This document shows positions 23,415 through 32,453 of a stretch of 64,000 bases of DNA, piece by piece. The notes beneath the pieces were generated by a model that was given only the letters and a program-made list of their open reading frames with translations, made no database searches and was not told where the DNA came from. A program made the position numbers and the translations under genes. The stretch is from Hyphomonadaceae bacterium (lineage in GTDB: Bacteria; Pseudomonadota; Alphaproteobacteria; Caulobacterales; Aquidulcibacteraceae), in assembly GCA_016791365.1 (NCBI GenBank), contig JAEUMT010000036.1, forward strand, positions 62,001 through 126,000, read 5' to 3'. Positions within the stretch are counted from its first letter, which is position 1. Each line of letters begins with the position of its first letter.

Positions 23415-24289
23415 TGTTGCGGTCACTCGTCTTTATCGCTGCGTTCGCGTTCAGTTCGGCTGCGTTCGCGCAGGAAGTCCGGCTGCCGCCGCAGTGCATC
23501 TCGAACGGCGTGGCGGCGCCCGATTGGGCCGCATGCTTGCGCGCCTCGCCGCCGGGCTCGCAATGGCGCGCGCTGCCGCTGATCAACCTCGGCACTGAAG
23601 CGCTGCAACGCGGCGACTACGCCGGCGCCGTGCGCTATTACGACGAAGCCGTGCCGCCCGGACAAAGCATCATCTCCGACGTCATCTACCACTCGAACCG
23701 CGCCCGCGCGTATTCGCACGTAGGCCGCAACGCCGAGGCCCTGGTCGAGGCACGCATCGCCTATCGCATGCTGCACCGCGACCCGAGCCTGCCAATGCCG
23801 CCGCAGACTTACTTCCCGCCATACGCGCAGTCGGATCTGATCTACGCGTCGATCCTGCCGGTGCTGAGGGGAGGTAACGCCGAAGAGTTTGCGCCAGCGA
23901 TACAGGAATTCATCGCGCTGCCGGCGACCGATTGGGTGAGCTATGTCAACCGCACCGTTGTACTGAGCGATGTCGAGGATTATCAAGCAGCGCTCATCAT
24001 GAGCACGCGCGCAGTCGAACTCGCGCCGGACCAAGCGGTGGCGCTTAACAATCATTGCTACATCCTATTCAAGCTCGGCCGCGCCCAAGAGGGCTTGGCG
24101 GATTGCGTATCGGCGGTCGCACGCGCGCCGCGCGCTGGCTTCGTGCGTCACACGTATGCCGAAGTGCTGGGCGCGCTTGGGTATTGTGAAGCATCCGAGA
24201 ACGAACTGGCTGCCGCGCGCTGGCTCGACCCCACGAACGTGTCGTTCCAGCGCCCGGTCCCCTGCGTCGCCCACCAAGGTCGCTCGTAA
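23414..24289 (+). CDS. Periplasmic TPR protein
   Basis: A 291-residue exported protein with a clear signal peptide (SLVFIAAFAFSSAAFAQ). It has TPR-like helical pairs: LINLGTEALQRGDYAGAVRY, SNRARAYSHVGRNAEALVEA and LNNHCYILFKLGRAQEGLAD, plus several cysteines. It is probably a periplasmic scaffold acting with the upstream M23 peptidase, because the ATG overlaps the peptidase stop (TGATG). Codons end in C more often than in adjacent genes, which is a mild compositional difference. No enzymatic motif seen. Confidence 0.78.
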   Translation: MLRSLVFIAAFAFSSAAFAQEVRLPPQCISNGVAAPDWAACLRASPPGSQWRALPLINLGTEALQRGDYAGAVRYYDEAVPPGQSIISDVIYHSNRARAYSHVGRNAEALVEARIAYRMLHRDPSLPMPPQTYFPPYAQSDLIYASILPVLRGGNAEEFAPAIQEFIALPATDWVSYVNRTVVLSDVEDYQAALIMSTRAVELAPDQAVALNNHCYILFKLGRAQEGLADCVSAVARAPRAGFVRHTYAEVLGALGYCEASENELAAARWLDPTNVSFQRPVPCVAHQGRS

Positions 24290-24440
24290 TGCCGCCTCTC
24301 GGCGCCTCAAAGCGAGCTTATCTGCGCCTATGCTCAATCCAACCCAAAATCCGCGAAAAACGGCTTCGTTCCGCGAGTTAGGTCCGTTTGACGTCAGCGC
24401 GCTGAAAGCCGCGGTCGTGGTGCTGACCTAGGCGCCGTAT

Positions 24441-24466
24441 GCCGGCGAGGGCGCCGGCGCTCCAAG
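24441..24466. repeat. R4 repeat, single arm, in the gap 24290-24469
   Basis: GCCGGCGAGGGCGCCGGCGC followed by TCCAAG matches an R4 arm (GCCGGCGAGGACGCCGGCGG then TCCAAG). The rest of the 180-bp gap between convergent genes shows no gene or clear terminator. Confidence 0.65.
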
Positions 24467-24469
24467 AAG

Positions 24470-24973
24470 CTAGTTTCTTGCCACGACGTGGGCGGTGAGG
24501 ATGATTGCGGTTTCGTCGCCGTCGTTGCGCCAGCCGTGGGCGGTTTGCGCGTCTTCGATGGCGACGTCGCCGGCGCGGTAGCGGATCGGGTCCATGCAGG
24601 TGTTGCGGATTTCGGTCATCTCGCCGGAGACGACCAGGGCGCTGCCCTGCACCTGATCATGCGCGTGCCAGGCGATGACGCCGCCGGGTTCGACGACGAG
24701 GCGGCGCACGCGGACGGCGCGGGTGCGATCGCTGGCGAGCGGCGTCAGCGCGATGTCGGTGCCGACGACGCCGTGCTGGGGGCCGAAGGCTTCGTGATTG
24801 GCGCCTTCGAGCGTGCGCCCGTTCGGGCATCCGAGCGGGGCGGCGTTCATGACGGCTTCCAGCCCGGTGTCCGGCGGCGGCGGGCGGCCATCGTCGAGGC
24901 CAAGGCGCTGCTCGACGCGGTCAACGGTGGCGCATCCGGCCAAAAGCGATGCCGCCAAAAGTGCGCGCCACAT
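24470..24973 (-). CDS. Cupin-domain lipoprotein
   Basis: A 167-residue lipoprotein precursor (MWRALLAASLLAGCAT, lipobox LAGC). The cupin beta-barrel has VRRLVVEPGGVIAWHAHDQV with HAH metal ligands, a Glu in LVVSGEMTEI, and the late His of EDAQTAHGWRND. It is likely to bind a metal and a small molecule, but the reaction is unknown. The start at 24973 has an excellent GGGAGGG ribosome site. It follows the lipid A acyltransferase group on the same strand. Confidence 0.82.
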   Translation of the reverse strand: MWRALLAASLLAGCATVDRVEQRLGLDDGRPPPPDTGLEAVMNAAPLGCPNGRTLEGANHEAFGPQHGVVGTDIALTPLASDRTRAVRVRRLVVEPGGVIAWHAHDQVQGSALVVSGEMTEIRNTCMDPIRYRAGDVAIEDAQTAHGWRNDGDETAIILTAHVVARN

Positions 24974-24989
24974 GTGCAACCCTCCCAAG

Positions 24990-25451
24990 TCAGAGCGCCC
25001 TAAAGATTTCGCGGAGCGTGCGCTCCTGTTTGTTGGCTTCAAACCAGAAGCCGAACATCACCAGCACGTACAATATGAGCGCCACCAAAGCGACCATGCC
25101 GAAGTCGCCGCCGCCGACAATGATCCCGATGGCGCCGAACGCGAGGACGGCCAAGTAAAATGCGACAACCAACAGGTGCGGTTTCATCGTAACGCCGATT
25201 TGCGAGCCGATTCCGGCGCCTTGGATGGTCCCGGCCGATTGGGGGGCGAAGACGTTGTTGTAGCCGAGCACCCGCGAGATCGAGAAGCCGGTGTCGGTGA
25301 CAACGCCCTGGAAGCGTTTGTCGTTGGCGCTGTTTGGGATGCGGAGGCGGAAGAAATTCGTCTGCACCAGATGCGCACCAAGCGCGGCGACGGCGTCCTG
25401 ACGTTTCAGCGGTGAGGTGATTTCGAAGCGGTGGATCGGAAGCGGGTTCAC
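24990..25451 (-). CDS. Two-helix membrane protein, unknown function
   Basis: A 153-residue protein from a GTG start (MNPLPIHRFEI) that overlaps the stop of the upstream lpxL-like gene in a GTGA junction. The N-terminal ~100 residues are soluble (TSPLKRQDAVAALGAHLVQT, NFFRLRIPNSANDKRFQGVV). Two membrane helices follow (LLVVAFYLAVLAFGAIGIIV and GMVALVALILYVLVMFGFW), with a charged tail. The coupling to the lipid A genes suggests an envelope function; no known family is recognised. Confidence 0.6.
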   Translation of the reverse strand: MNPLPIHRFEITSPLKRQDAVAALGAHLVQTNFFRLRIPNSANDKRFQGVVTDTGFSISRVLGYNNVFAPQSAGTIQGAGIGSQIGVTMKPHLLVVAFYLAVLAFGAIGIIVGGGDFGMVALVALILYVLVMFGFWFEANKQERTLREIFRAL

Positions 25452-26362
25452 ATCACACCCGCTTCGACCCAGGCGCTCTTGGGCCAGCGGCGGTGCGACC
25501 AGAACCATTGGCCGGGGGCTTCGCGCACGCGCGCTTCCATGAATTCGTTCACGCGTTTGACGCCGTCGAGCACGCTCTGTTCGTTGTCGGGCTCGTCGTA
25601 ATTCAGCGCCAGCGGCGGGTAGGCGGTGGCGATGAAGCGCGTGCCCTCGATGCGCCGGCCGGTGATCGGGATGAGCGGGACTTTGAATTTGAGCGCGAGG
25701 CGGGTCGGACCGTCGGCGGTCATGCAATTGTGCCCGAAGAACGGGACCGAGAGCCCGGCATTGTATTTCTGGTCGTTCATCAGCGCGATGGAGCGGCCGC
25801 GTTTCAGTGAGCGCAGCAGGCCCATGCCGCCTTCCTTGCCTTTTGCCGCTTGCAGCGTGAGGCCGAACTGGGCGCGGGTCTCGACGATGTATTTGTCGAT
25901 GATGGCGTTGTTGGCGGGGCGATAGGTGAAGTGCGAGTCGGGATCGACCTGCGCCAGGCAGAGCGAGGTGATTTCCCAGTTCGAGAAATGGCCGCCGATG
26001 AAGACGGCGCCCTTGCCGCGCGTGGCTTCGATGATCTCCTTGCCATGAAATTCGACGACGCCCTTGCGGTAGAGGTCGAGATATTCTGGCATGTGCGGAA
26101 ATTCGCCGGTCATGCGACCGAGTTCGACGAAGGATTCCTTGCGCACTTCCTTGTGGAACGCGTCGCTCTCGTTCGGGAACGACATGCGGATGTTGCGGAT
26201 CGCAGTTTTCCAGGCGGAGTTAACGGGGCCGATGGTGGACACGACAGCGCCGCCCCAGCGCGATGCGCGCTCAAGGCCGAGCGAGCGCAGCGCGCCAACA
26301 TAGGTGTTGAAGGCGAACGCTTCGAGCTTAAAGCCGAGGTCGAGTGGTTTAGGCTTCGCCAT
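25448..26362 (-). CDS. LpxL/HtrB-like lauroyl acyltransferase
   Basis: A 304-residue acyltransferase of the LpxL/LpxM family, which adds secondary acyl chains to Kdo-lipid A at the inner membrane. The catalytic motif HFSNWE (in GAVFIGGHFSNWEITSL) is the HxxxxE box, followed by SHFTYRPANNAIIDKY and a late LIPITGRRIEGTRF. ATG 26362 lies inside the end of lpxK (14-bp overlap). It belongs to an operon DUF374-waaA-lpxK-lpxL-like. Which secondary position it acylates cannot be determined. Confidence 0.87.
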   Translation of the reverse strand: MAKPKPLDLGFKLEAFAFNTYVGALRSLGLERASRWGGAVVSTIGPVNSAWKTAIRNIRMSFPNESDAFHKEVRKESFVELGRMTGEFPHMPEYLDLYRKGVVEFHGKEIIEATRGKGAVFIGGHFSNWEITSLCLAQVDPDSHFTYRPANNAIIDKYIVETRAQFGLTLQAAKGKEGGMGLLRSLKRGRSIALMNDQKYNAGLSVPFFGHNCMTADGPTRLALKFKVPLIPITGRRIEGTRFIATAYPPLALNYDEPDNEQSVLDGVKRVNEFMEARVREAPGQWFWSHRRWPKSAWVEAGVM

Positions 26363-27365
26363 GCGCCGCCGTAATCCGTGATTGCACCGGCGCAAGCAAG
26401 GCGTCGAGCGCGGCTTCGTCGGCAAATCGGGCCGCGACTGGCAAGACGGCCACACGCGCGCGCCAATCGGGTGAGAGGCGGGCGGCGTCTTTTTCGGTCG
26501 TGATGAGTTGAGCGCCGTGTTCTTCGGCCATTTGGGTGAGCAGGCGCATGTCGTCTTCGGTGAAGAGATGGTGGTCGCCGAAGGGAACGACGTCGGTGAT
26601 GTCGGCGCCGACGGCTTCGAGCGTGTCGAAGAATTTTTCCGGCCGCGCGAGGCCGGCGAAGGCGATGAGCTTGCCCTTGGGCGCTTCGCCGGTTGGGGAG
26701 ATCGAGGCGTGCAGCACCGGTTTGCGGAAACCCGTGAGCCATTCGGGGTGATCGGGCGTGTCCGCGCTCCAGGTGTTGTGGAGCATGACGATGGCGTCGG
26801 CGCGCGCGAGGCCGTCAGCGAGGCGCTCGCGCAAGGGGCCGGCGGGAAACACCTGGCCGTTGCCGACGCCGTAAGCGGGATCGACAGCGACGATGCTGAG
26901 GTCCTTGCCGAGCGCGGGATTTTGGAAGCCGTCGTCCATGATGATGACATGGGCGCCGGCCTGCGCTGCCGCGAGTGCGCCGGCGTAGCGATCGCGCGCG
27001 ACCCAGGCGGCGCCGTCGGCGGCGTGCAGCAAGGGTTCGTCGCCGACTTCGGCCGCCTCCATGTCGGAGGTGACGCGCAGAGGCCCAAGGGCGCGTCCGC
27101 CGTAGCCGCGCGAAAGCGTGTGCGCGTGCGGGCCGAGCTTGGCGCGGATGGCGCGGCTGATGGGAGTCTTGCCGGCGCCGCCGACTGTGAAGTTGCCGAT
27201 GCAAATGACCGGCACCGGCGCGTGGCGCGAGATGGTGGTGCGCGCGCGGTGTGCGGCGATGGCGGCGTAGGCCCATGACACCGGCGTCAGCAATGCGCGC
27301 AGAACCACGGCCGCGTCGCGGCTTTCGATCTGGTCTTTTGCTTTCCAGAACTCAGGCGGACGCAT
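26349..27365 (-). CDS. lpxK: Tetraacyldisaccharide 4'-kinase
   Basis: A 338-residue LpxK, the kinase that phosphorylates the 4' position of the lipid A disaccharide. The Walker-type P-loop is GNFTVGGAGKTPISRAI, followed by LSRGYGG, VGDEPLLHA, and VIIMDDGFQNPALGKDLSIV with the conserved DDGxQ motif. The C-terminal LITTEKDAARL is also typical. ATG 27365 overlaps the waaA end by 14 bp, and the end overlaps the next acyltransferase gene. This indicates one tightly coupled transcript. Confidence 0.95.
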   Translation of the reverse strand: MRPPEFWKAKDQIESRDAAVVLRALLTPVSWAYAAIAAHRARTTISRHAPVPVICIGNFTVGGAGKTPISRAIRAKLGPHAHTLSRGYGGRALGPLRVTSDMEAAEVGDEPLLHAADGAAWVARDRYAGALAAAQAGAHVIIMDDGFQNPALGKDLSIVAVDPAYGVGNGQVFPAGPLRERLADGLARADAIVMLHNTWSADTPDHPEWLTGFRKPVLHASISPTGEAPKGKLIAFAGLARPEKFFDTLEAVGADITDVVPFGDHHLFTEDDMRLLTQMAEEHGAQLITTEKDAARLSPDWRARVAVLPVAARFADEAALDALLAPVQSRITAAHGEA

Positions 27366-28644
27366 TGGCCGGGCTCTGTTGTGGCGCGGGCAAGAGCGCG
27401 AGGACAGCGTCGAGGGTGCGGTCGAAGGCGTCGGCGCCCTGAGCGATGACGCTGCGCGCGGCCTCAAGTTGGCGCGCGCGCGCGGGTTCGTCGCGCCAGA
27501 GGCGGCTGATTTCGGCGGCGAGGCTTTGCGCGTCGCGGACGCTTGCGGCGCCGCCGGCGGCAAACAGCGTGTCGAACAGGTCCTGGAAGCTTTCGACGTA
27601 GGGGCCGGTGATGATGGCGGAGCCGAGCTTGGCGGGCTCGATCGGGTTGTGGCCTTTGAGCTGCGGCAAAAGACTGCCAGCGACCAGCGACACGGGCGCG
27701 AGATCGTAGAGCGTGCCGAGTTCGCCGAGCGTGTCGGCGACATAAGCGGGCGCGTTGCCGGGAGCTGCGCCGCGCGAGCGCAAAGGCGCGTTGGCGGCGA
27801 GGCGCGCGACGTCTTCGCCGCGTTCGGGGTGGCGCGGGGCGAGGACGAGGAGCGCGTCTGGAAAATCGCGGCGCAGAATGTCGTGCGCGGCGAGCGCGAT
27901 TTCGTCTTCGCCCTGGTGCGTGGACGCCGCCAGCCAAACCGGACGCGCGCCGATGGCGGCGGCAAGCGCGGCGCGCGCGGCGGCGTCGACGCGCGGCGGA
28001 GGCGCTGCAAGCTTGAGATTGCCGGATGCGCCCATGGGCGCGGGACGCAGATCGGCGAGCGCTTCCTTGGTGCGCGCGTCGGCGGCGGAGACGTAGGAGA
28101 AGGCGCCGACGAGACGCCGGCCTGCTGTGCGCCACTTGCTCCAGCGGCGCAGAGTCTTGGGGCTCATGCGTGCGTTGACGAGCGCGAGTTTCACGCCGCG
28201 TGCTTCGGCTTCGAGAATGAGGTTGGGCCAGAGTTCGCTTTCGACGAACACGCCGGCATCCGGGCGCCAATGGTCGAGGAAACGGCGGACGCAATCGCGG
28301 CGGTCGAGCGGTGCGTAGAGGTGCGTGGTGCGCGGGAGCGCGCGGCGGGCAACGAGGTCGGCGGAGGTGCGCGTGCCGGTGGTGAGCGCGAACGAGAGCG
28401 CGGGGGCGCGCGCCGCGAGCGCTTCGATCAGCGCAAGCGCGACGCCGCTTTCGCCGACGCTGGCCGCATGCAGCCAAACCAGCGCGCCGGCGGGGCGTGT
28501 TCTTGTGTAGCGGCCGAAGCGTTCGCCGAGGCGGGCGGGATCTTCCTTGCCGCGCTTGGCGCGGTCGTTGAGGTAGAGCCCCGCGAACGCGCCAAGCACC
28601 GAACTTGCGGCGCGATACAAACCAAGGACGGGCGAGAAACTCAC
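27352..28644 (-). CDS. waaA: Kdo transferase
   Basis: A 430-residue 3-deoxy-D-manno-octulosonic acid transferase (KdtA) that adds Kdo to lipid IVA. Visible are the N-terminal anchor helix, WLHAASVGESGVALALIEAL (glycine-rich acceptor site), VFVESELWPNLILEAEARGV with the catalytic Glu region, and PVWLAASTHQGEDEI, then HPERGEDV and the late GHNPIEPAKLGSAIITGPY. The GTG start overlaps the DUF374 stop in a GTGA junction; the end overlaps lpxK. Confidence 0.95.
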   Translation of the reverse strand: MSFSPVLGLYRAASSVLGAFAGLYLNDRAKRGKEDPARLGERFGRYTRTRPAGALVWLHAASVGESGVALALIEALAARAPALSFALTTGTRTSADLVARRALPRTTHLYAPLDRRDCVRRFLDHWRPDAGVFVESELWPNLILEAEARGVKLALVNARMSPKTLRRWSKWRTAGRRLVGAFSYVSAADARTKEALADLRPAPMGASGNLKLAAPPPRVDAAARAALAAAIGARPVWLAASTHQGEDEIALAAHDILRRDFPDALLVLAPRHPERGEDVARLAANAPLRSRGAAPGNAPAYVADTLGELGTLYDLAPVSLVAGSLLPQLKGHNPIEPAKLGSAIITGPYVESFQDLFDTLFAAGGAASVRDAQSLAAEISRLWRDEPARARQLEAARSVIAQGADAFDRTLDAVLALLPAPQQSPANASA

Positions 28645-29417
28645 GTGGGCTGCGCCGCCGTTTCCGCCGCTTCCATCATGGCTTCGGCGCGCGGTGGCGC
28701 CGGCTCAATGACGGGCACGCCCGCGATGCGATCGGCTTCGGCGGCGATGCGGTTCATCTCGGTTTCGAACGCAAGGCGCACGGCTTCGACTTCGGCGTCG
28801 TTCGCATCGGGTGCGGGCGGCGCGATCGGGTTGCCCCAGATCAGCGCACCTTTGCCGAAGGGGAGCGGCAACACGAATTGATCCCAGCTTTTTTCGAACA
28901 TGATCCGGTTCGACGTCGCCCATGCGAGGGGCAGTAACGGCGCGCCGGCGATTTTCGCCAGCACGATCGGGCCGCGCTTGGCGCGCATGCGCGGGCCGCG
29001 GGGGCCGTCGGGGGTCATCGCCATGACGCCGCCGCCTTCGATGTGACGGGCCATGTCGCGCATGGCTTCGACGCCGCGTTTGGGTTTGGAACTGCCCTTC
29101 TTGGCTTCGGAGCCCCGAACAACCTCGGCGCCCACTGTGCGCGAGGTGTGCGCCACGATGCCGCCCTCACGGGACTGCGAGATCAGCATCTTGGCCTTGG
29201 GCACCCCGCGCTTGAACGACCACATCTTGTGGATGAGCGGAAAGCGGCCATGCCAGATGCAACCGATGGCTTTGCCGCCGTCCGGCTCCCAGAAGGGCAG
29301 CACGGCGGCCTCGTTGACCCGCTGCCAGCGCGTGGTGACGCCCACGAACAGCATATAGCTGCCGATCAGACGCCCCAGGATGAACTGGAAAACCGGATTG
29401 CCGAGTAAGGACTTCAA
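28641..29417 (-). CDS. DUF374 lysophospholipid acyltransferase-family protein
   Basis: A protein of about 258 residues with the DUF374 layout. It contains GCIWHGRFPLIHKMW (HxR-type start of the acceptor site), KMLISQSREGGIVAHTSRTV, and MAMTPDGPRGPRMRAKRGPI with the acyltransferase-like DGPRGP motif. The family is linked to lipid A or Kdo synthesis by its place just before waaA in Alphaproteobacteria, as here. The start is uncertain: only TTG or GTG codons are available, and TTG 29417 fits the family's usual opening (xKSLLGNPVFQF). Confidence 0.85.
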   Translation of the reverse strand: MKSLLGNPVFQFILGRLIGSYMLFVGVTTRWQRVNEAAVLPFWEPDGGKAIGCIWHGRFPLIHKMWSFKRGVPKAKMLISQSREGGIVAHTSRTVGAEVVRGSEAKKGSSKPKRGVEAMRDMARHIEGGGVMAMTPDGPRGPRMRAKRGPIVLAKIAGAPLLPLAWATSNRIMFEKSWDQFVLPLPFGKGALIWGNPIAPPAPDANDAEVEAVRLAFETEMNRIAAEADRIAGVPVIEPAPPRAEAMMEAAETAAQPT

Positions 29418-29524
29418 CGCTTGGACCTGTGGGCAGCACACCGCTTCCGAACGGGGCCAGCGCCCCTTATAGGGGGCGTCCCCCGTCGCACGCCAGAAGC
29501 CCCAGCGAGCCGTCAACAGAACTC

Positions 29525-30208
29525 ATGCCCACACCGGTCAAATTCCCGGCTTTTGATCTCTCGACGCCCGAAGGGCGCCGGGCGGCGCGGCATGACCTGA
29601 TCTGGGCGGATCACGGCTTCCTGCGGAACCTCTATCAGAACTTCCATTGGATCGAGCCCGGGGTGATGGCGCGCTCGAACCAGCCGTCGCCGGAACAGAT
29701 CGCGGGCTACGCGGCGCAGGGCTTCAAAACCATCATCAACGCGCGCGGGAAATCGGACACAGGCTACTACGCGCTGGAGAAGGAAGCCTGCGAACGGCAC
29801 GGCATCACGTTGATCGATCTTCGCCTGCGCTCGCGCGAGCCGCCGAGCGTCGAGGCGATTCATCGCTGCAAACAGATATTCGAGACCATCGACTATCCGG
29901 CGCTGCTGCATTGCAAGTCAGGCGCGGACCGCGCGGGCGTTGCGGCGGTGCTCTACAAGCACTTCAAGATGGGACTGCCCATTCGCGATGCGGTGGAACA
30001 ATTGTCGCTGAAGTACCTGCACGTGAAGCAGGGCAAGACCGGCATGATCGACTTCTTCTTTCAGACGTACCTGGAAGAGACCAAGGGAAGCGGCAAACCG
30101 TTCATCCAATGGGTGGACGAGGACTACGATTTCGAGCGGGTCAAATCGGCGTTCACCGGTCAATGGTGGGCCAATATCCTGACCGACAAGGTGCTGCGCC
30201 GCGAATGA
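29525..30208 (+). CDS. Protein-tyrosine-phosphatase-like protein, CtpA-type candidate
   Basis: A 227-residue cytosolic or periplasm-unanchored protein with a dual-specificity phosphatase fold. The catalytic P-loop LLHCKSGADRAGVAAVLYKH contains the HCx5R signature (Cys nucleophile, Arg), and the general-acid region LIDLRLRSREPPS lies earlier. FKTIINARGKSDTGYYALEK is typical of this subgroup. In Caulobacter a phosphatase homologue called CtpA affects lipid A and envelope integrity. Position divergent from the DUF374-waaA-lpxK operon makes a lipid A role plausible here, which is inference. Confidence 0.82.
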   Translation: MPTPVKFPAFDLSTPEGRRAARHDLIWADHGFLRNLYQNFHWIEPGVMARSNQPSPEQIAGYAAQGFKTIINARGKSDTGYYALEKEACERHGITLIDLRLRSREPPSVEAIHRCKQIFETIDYPALLHCKSGADRAGVAAVLYKHFKMGLPIRDAVEQLSLKYLHVKQGKTGMIDFFFQTYLEETKGSGKPFIQWVDEDYDFERVKSAFTGQWWANILTDKVLRRE

Positions 30209-30270
30209 AAGGCGTTGCGGGAACCGGGGAACTCGGAAACAACGTAGCGTGAATTACCGGGGCGGCGGCA

Positions 30271-32151
30271 GTGACAGTTAACGTGCTCGGGCAGCGTTTG
30301 CCGGCTGCGGCGACGTACGTCGCGGCGCTCGCGGCGGCGTTTGCGTTGCTTGTCGTTACGGTTGCGGGGGCGCTCTGGCAGACCAATCAGGGCGTTGAAC
30401 TCAATGCGGCGGTGCGAGAGTCCATCGCGCATCGCTCCAGCCTGCGCCTGCTGATGCGCGGCATGCAGGATTCGGAGACGAGTCAGCGCGGCTATCTGCT
30501 GACCGGCGATGAGGATTATCTCGCGCCGTACTTCTCTGGTCGCGCGGATATCGATCGTGAGCTTGCCAATCTCGAGCGCTTCGCGGGCGATGATCCCGCG
30601 CATGCCGCCGAGGTTCGACGCCTGCGCGAACTGGTGAGCGCCAAGCGCGATGAGTTGCAGCAGACGATTGATTTGCGCCGAGCCGGTCGCGGCAATGTCG
30701 CCATGGAGATCGTGCGCTCCAATCGCGGCAAGGAGGTGATGGACGAATTTCGCACGTTGATCACGACGGCCGAGGCGCGCGAGCAAACGATCGTGATCGA
30801 ATCGATGGCGGCGGTGGATCGCAGCGCCCAGCGCCTGAGATTTGTGGTGCTTGTCGCGGGCATGCTGCTCCTGGGCATCGGGGCGCTGTTGGTGGTGACG
30901 GTGCGCAATGCGATGTCCGAGTTGCGCGCCTCGCGCGACGATGCGCGCTCGGCGCATGAGCGCGTGTTGCAGGAGATGGGGGCGCGCGAGCAGGCGGAAT
31001 CGAAGGTCCGTCAGATGCAGAAGATGGAGGCGATCGGCCAGCTGACTGGCGGGGTGGCGCACGATTTCAACAACATGCTGGCTGTCATCATCAGCGCGCT
31101 GCAATTGGCGCAGCGGCGGATGGCGCGCGGTGAGACGGATATCGACCGGTTTATCGAAGCGGCCATGGACGGCGCGCGCCGCGCGGCGACGTTGACGAGC
31201 CGGTTGCTGGCGTTCGCGCGTCGCCAGCCGCTGCAGCCGCAAGTGATCGACCCGAACCGCGTTGTCGGGGGCATGTCGGACTTGTTGCGTCGGACGCTCG
31301 GAGAGAGCATTTCGCTTGAAGTGGTGCTTGGCGGCGGCGTGTGGCGTGCGCATTGCGATCAGAACGAGCTTGAGAACGCGATCCTCAATGTATGCGTCAA
31401 CGCCCGCGACGCGATGCCGGGCGGCGGCAAGTTGACGATCGAGACGGCCAACGCGCATCTCGATGCGGCCTATGCCGCCGCGAATGCGGAGGTGACGCCC
31501 GGCCAGCATGTCCTGATCGCGATCACCGATACCGGTGAAGGCATGCCGGCGGACGTGCGGGCGCGGGTGTTCGAGCCGTTCTTTACAACCAAGGAAGTCG
31601 GCAAGGGTACGGGGCTCGGCCTTGCGCATGTGCACGGCTTCTTGAAGCAGAGCGGCGGGCACGTTGCGATTTATTCGGAGGTCGGCGTCGGCACGACGGT
31701 GAAACTCTATTTGCCGCGCACGCAGATGGAAGAGAACACTGCCGATGCGCCGCAACGGGCGGCCGGCGAATTGCCGGTGGGCGATGCGGGCACGATCATT
31801 CTCGTGGTCGAGGATGAGGAGCGCGTGCGCAATCTCAGCGTCGCGTCGCTGCGCGAGCTTGGTTACACGGTGGTGCACGCGTCGAGCGGCGAAGAAGCGC
31901 TGCGAAAGCTTGAGGCGAAGCCGGCCGTGACGTTGATGTTCACGGATATCGTGATGCCGGGGATGAGCGGCCGCAGATTGTCCGATGAGGCCAAGGCGAA
32001 GTATCCCGAACTCAAGGTCCTCTACACGACCGGCTACACGCAGAACGCCATCGTTCATAACGGCGTCGTGGACGCGGACGCGCGTCTGCTGACGAAGCCC
32101 TATTCGATCGATGATCTGGCGCGCAAAGTGCGTGCGGTGCTGGACGAGTAA
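30271..32151 (+). CDS. CHASE3 hybrid histidine kinase
   Basis: A 626-residue hybrid sensor kinase. Membrane helix 1 is at about residues 13-35, a CHASE3-type periplasmic sensor follows ([32 protein letters not shown]), and helix 2 is at about 191-211. The HisKA phosphoacceptor His264 lies in [14 protein letters not shown]. The ATPase domain has [22 protein letters not shown] and GTGLGL. The C-terminal receiver has [11 protein letters not shown] and the acceptor Asp in [12 protein letters not shown]. The signal and target regulator are unknown. GTG is the start; it is followed by repeats. Confidence 0.93.
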   Translation: MTVNVLGQRLPAAATYVAALAAAFALLVVTVAGALWQTNQGVELNAAVRESIAHRSSLRLLMRGMQDSETSQRGYLLTGDEDYLAPYFSGRADIDRELANLERFAGDDPAHAAEVRRLRELVSAKRDELQQTIDLRRAGRGNVAMEIVRSNRGKEVMDEFRTLITTAEAREQTIVIESMAAVDRSAQRLRFVVLVAGMLLLGIGALLVVTVRNAMSELRASRDDARSAHERVLQEMGAREQAESKVRQMQKMEAIGQLTGGVAHDFNNMLAVIISALQLAQRRMARGETDIDRFIEAAMDGARRAATLTSRLLAFARRQPLQPQVIDPNRVVGGMSDLLRRTLGESISLEVVLGGGVWRAHCDQNELENAILNVCVNARDAMPGGGKLTIETANAHLDAAYAAANAEVTPGQHVLIAITDTGEGMPADVRARVFEPFFTTKEVGKGTGLGLAHVHGFLKQSGGHVAIYSEVGVGTTVKLYLPRTQMEENTADAPQRAAGELPVGDAGTIILVVEDEERVRNLSVASLRELGYTVVHASSGEEALRKLEAKPAVTLMFTDIVMPGMSGRRLSDEAKAKYPELKVLYTTGYTQNAIVHNGVVDADARLLTKPYSIDDLARKVRAVLDE

Positions 32152-32154
32152 TAT

Positions 32155-32226
32155 CTTGGACTGCGGGTCTTCAGACCCGCATTTGTACGGGCGGCGATCA
32201 TGCGGGTCTGAAGACCCGCGGTCCAA
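32155..32226. repeat. R6 palindromic repeat, paired hairpins
   Basis: TTGGACTGCGGGTCTTCAGA followed by CCCGC, and TGCGGGTCTGAAGACCCGCG followed by GTCCAAG, are inverted arms. Each arm is itself a hairpin (GCGGGTCT/AGACCCGC). The TTGGAC and GTCCAA termini are shared with R4. It lies directly behind the histidine kinase and may terminate its transcript. Confidence 0.85.
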
Positions 32227-32238
32227 GTGGACGGTGCG

Positions 32239-32430
32239 TGGCGCCGTGCTTCGACAGGCTCAGCATGACGCCAATTTGATCGGCCGTTTGACGCCAATTT
32301 GGACGTTGGGTTGTTGGCACTGCTCAAGCGCCAATGCCTAAGTCGCGTCATCCTGAGCTTGTCGAAGGAGGCGCGTGTCTCGCTGCTGGTGCGTGGCGCC
32401 GTGCTTCGACAAGCTCAGCATGACGCCAAT
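32239..32430. repeat. R2 repeat cluster, three arms
   Basis: GTGCTTCGACAGGCTCAGCA and TGACGCC, then GTCATCCTGAGCTTGTCGAA (inverted), then GTGCTTCGACAAGCTCAGCA and TGACGCC. Short GACGCCAATTT motifs lie between them. Together with R6 these fill the 302-bp gap between the histidine kinase and msbA; no gene is seen there. Confidence 0.88.
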
Positions 32431-32453
32431 TCTGACTGCTGTGCGGAAAGCGC

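Noticed and set aside
27379-28881. 500-residue plus-strand frame over waaA and DUF374
   Set aside because: Gly/Arg/Ala-rich shadow; waaA and DUF374 have full motifs on the minus strand.
30160-32226. 688-residue open frame antisense to the histidine kinase
   Set aside because: Composition is His/Arg-rich and repetitive, typical of an antisense shadow; it also covers the R6 repeat.
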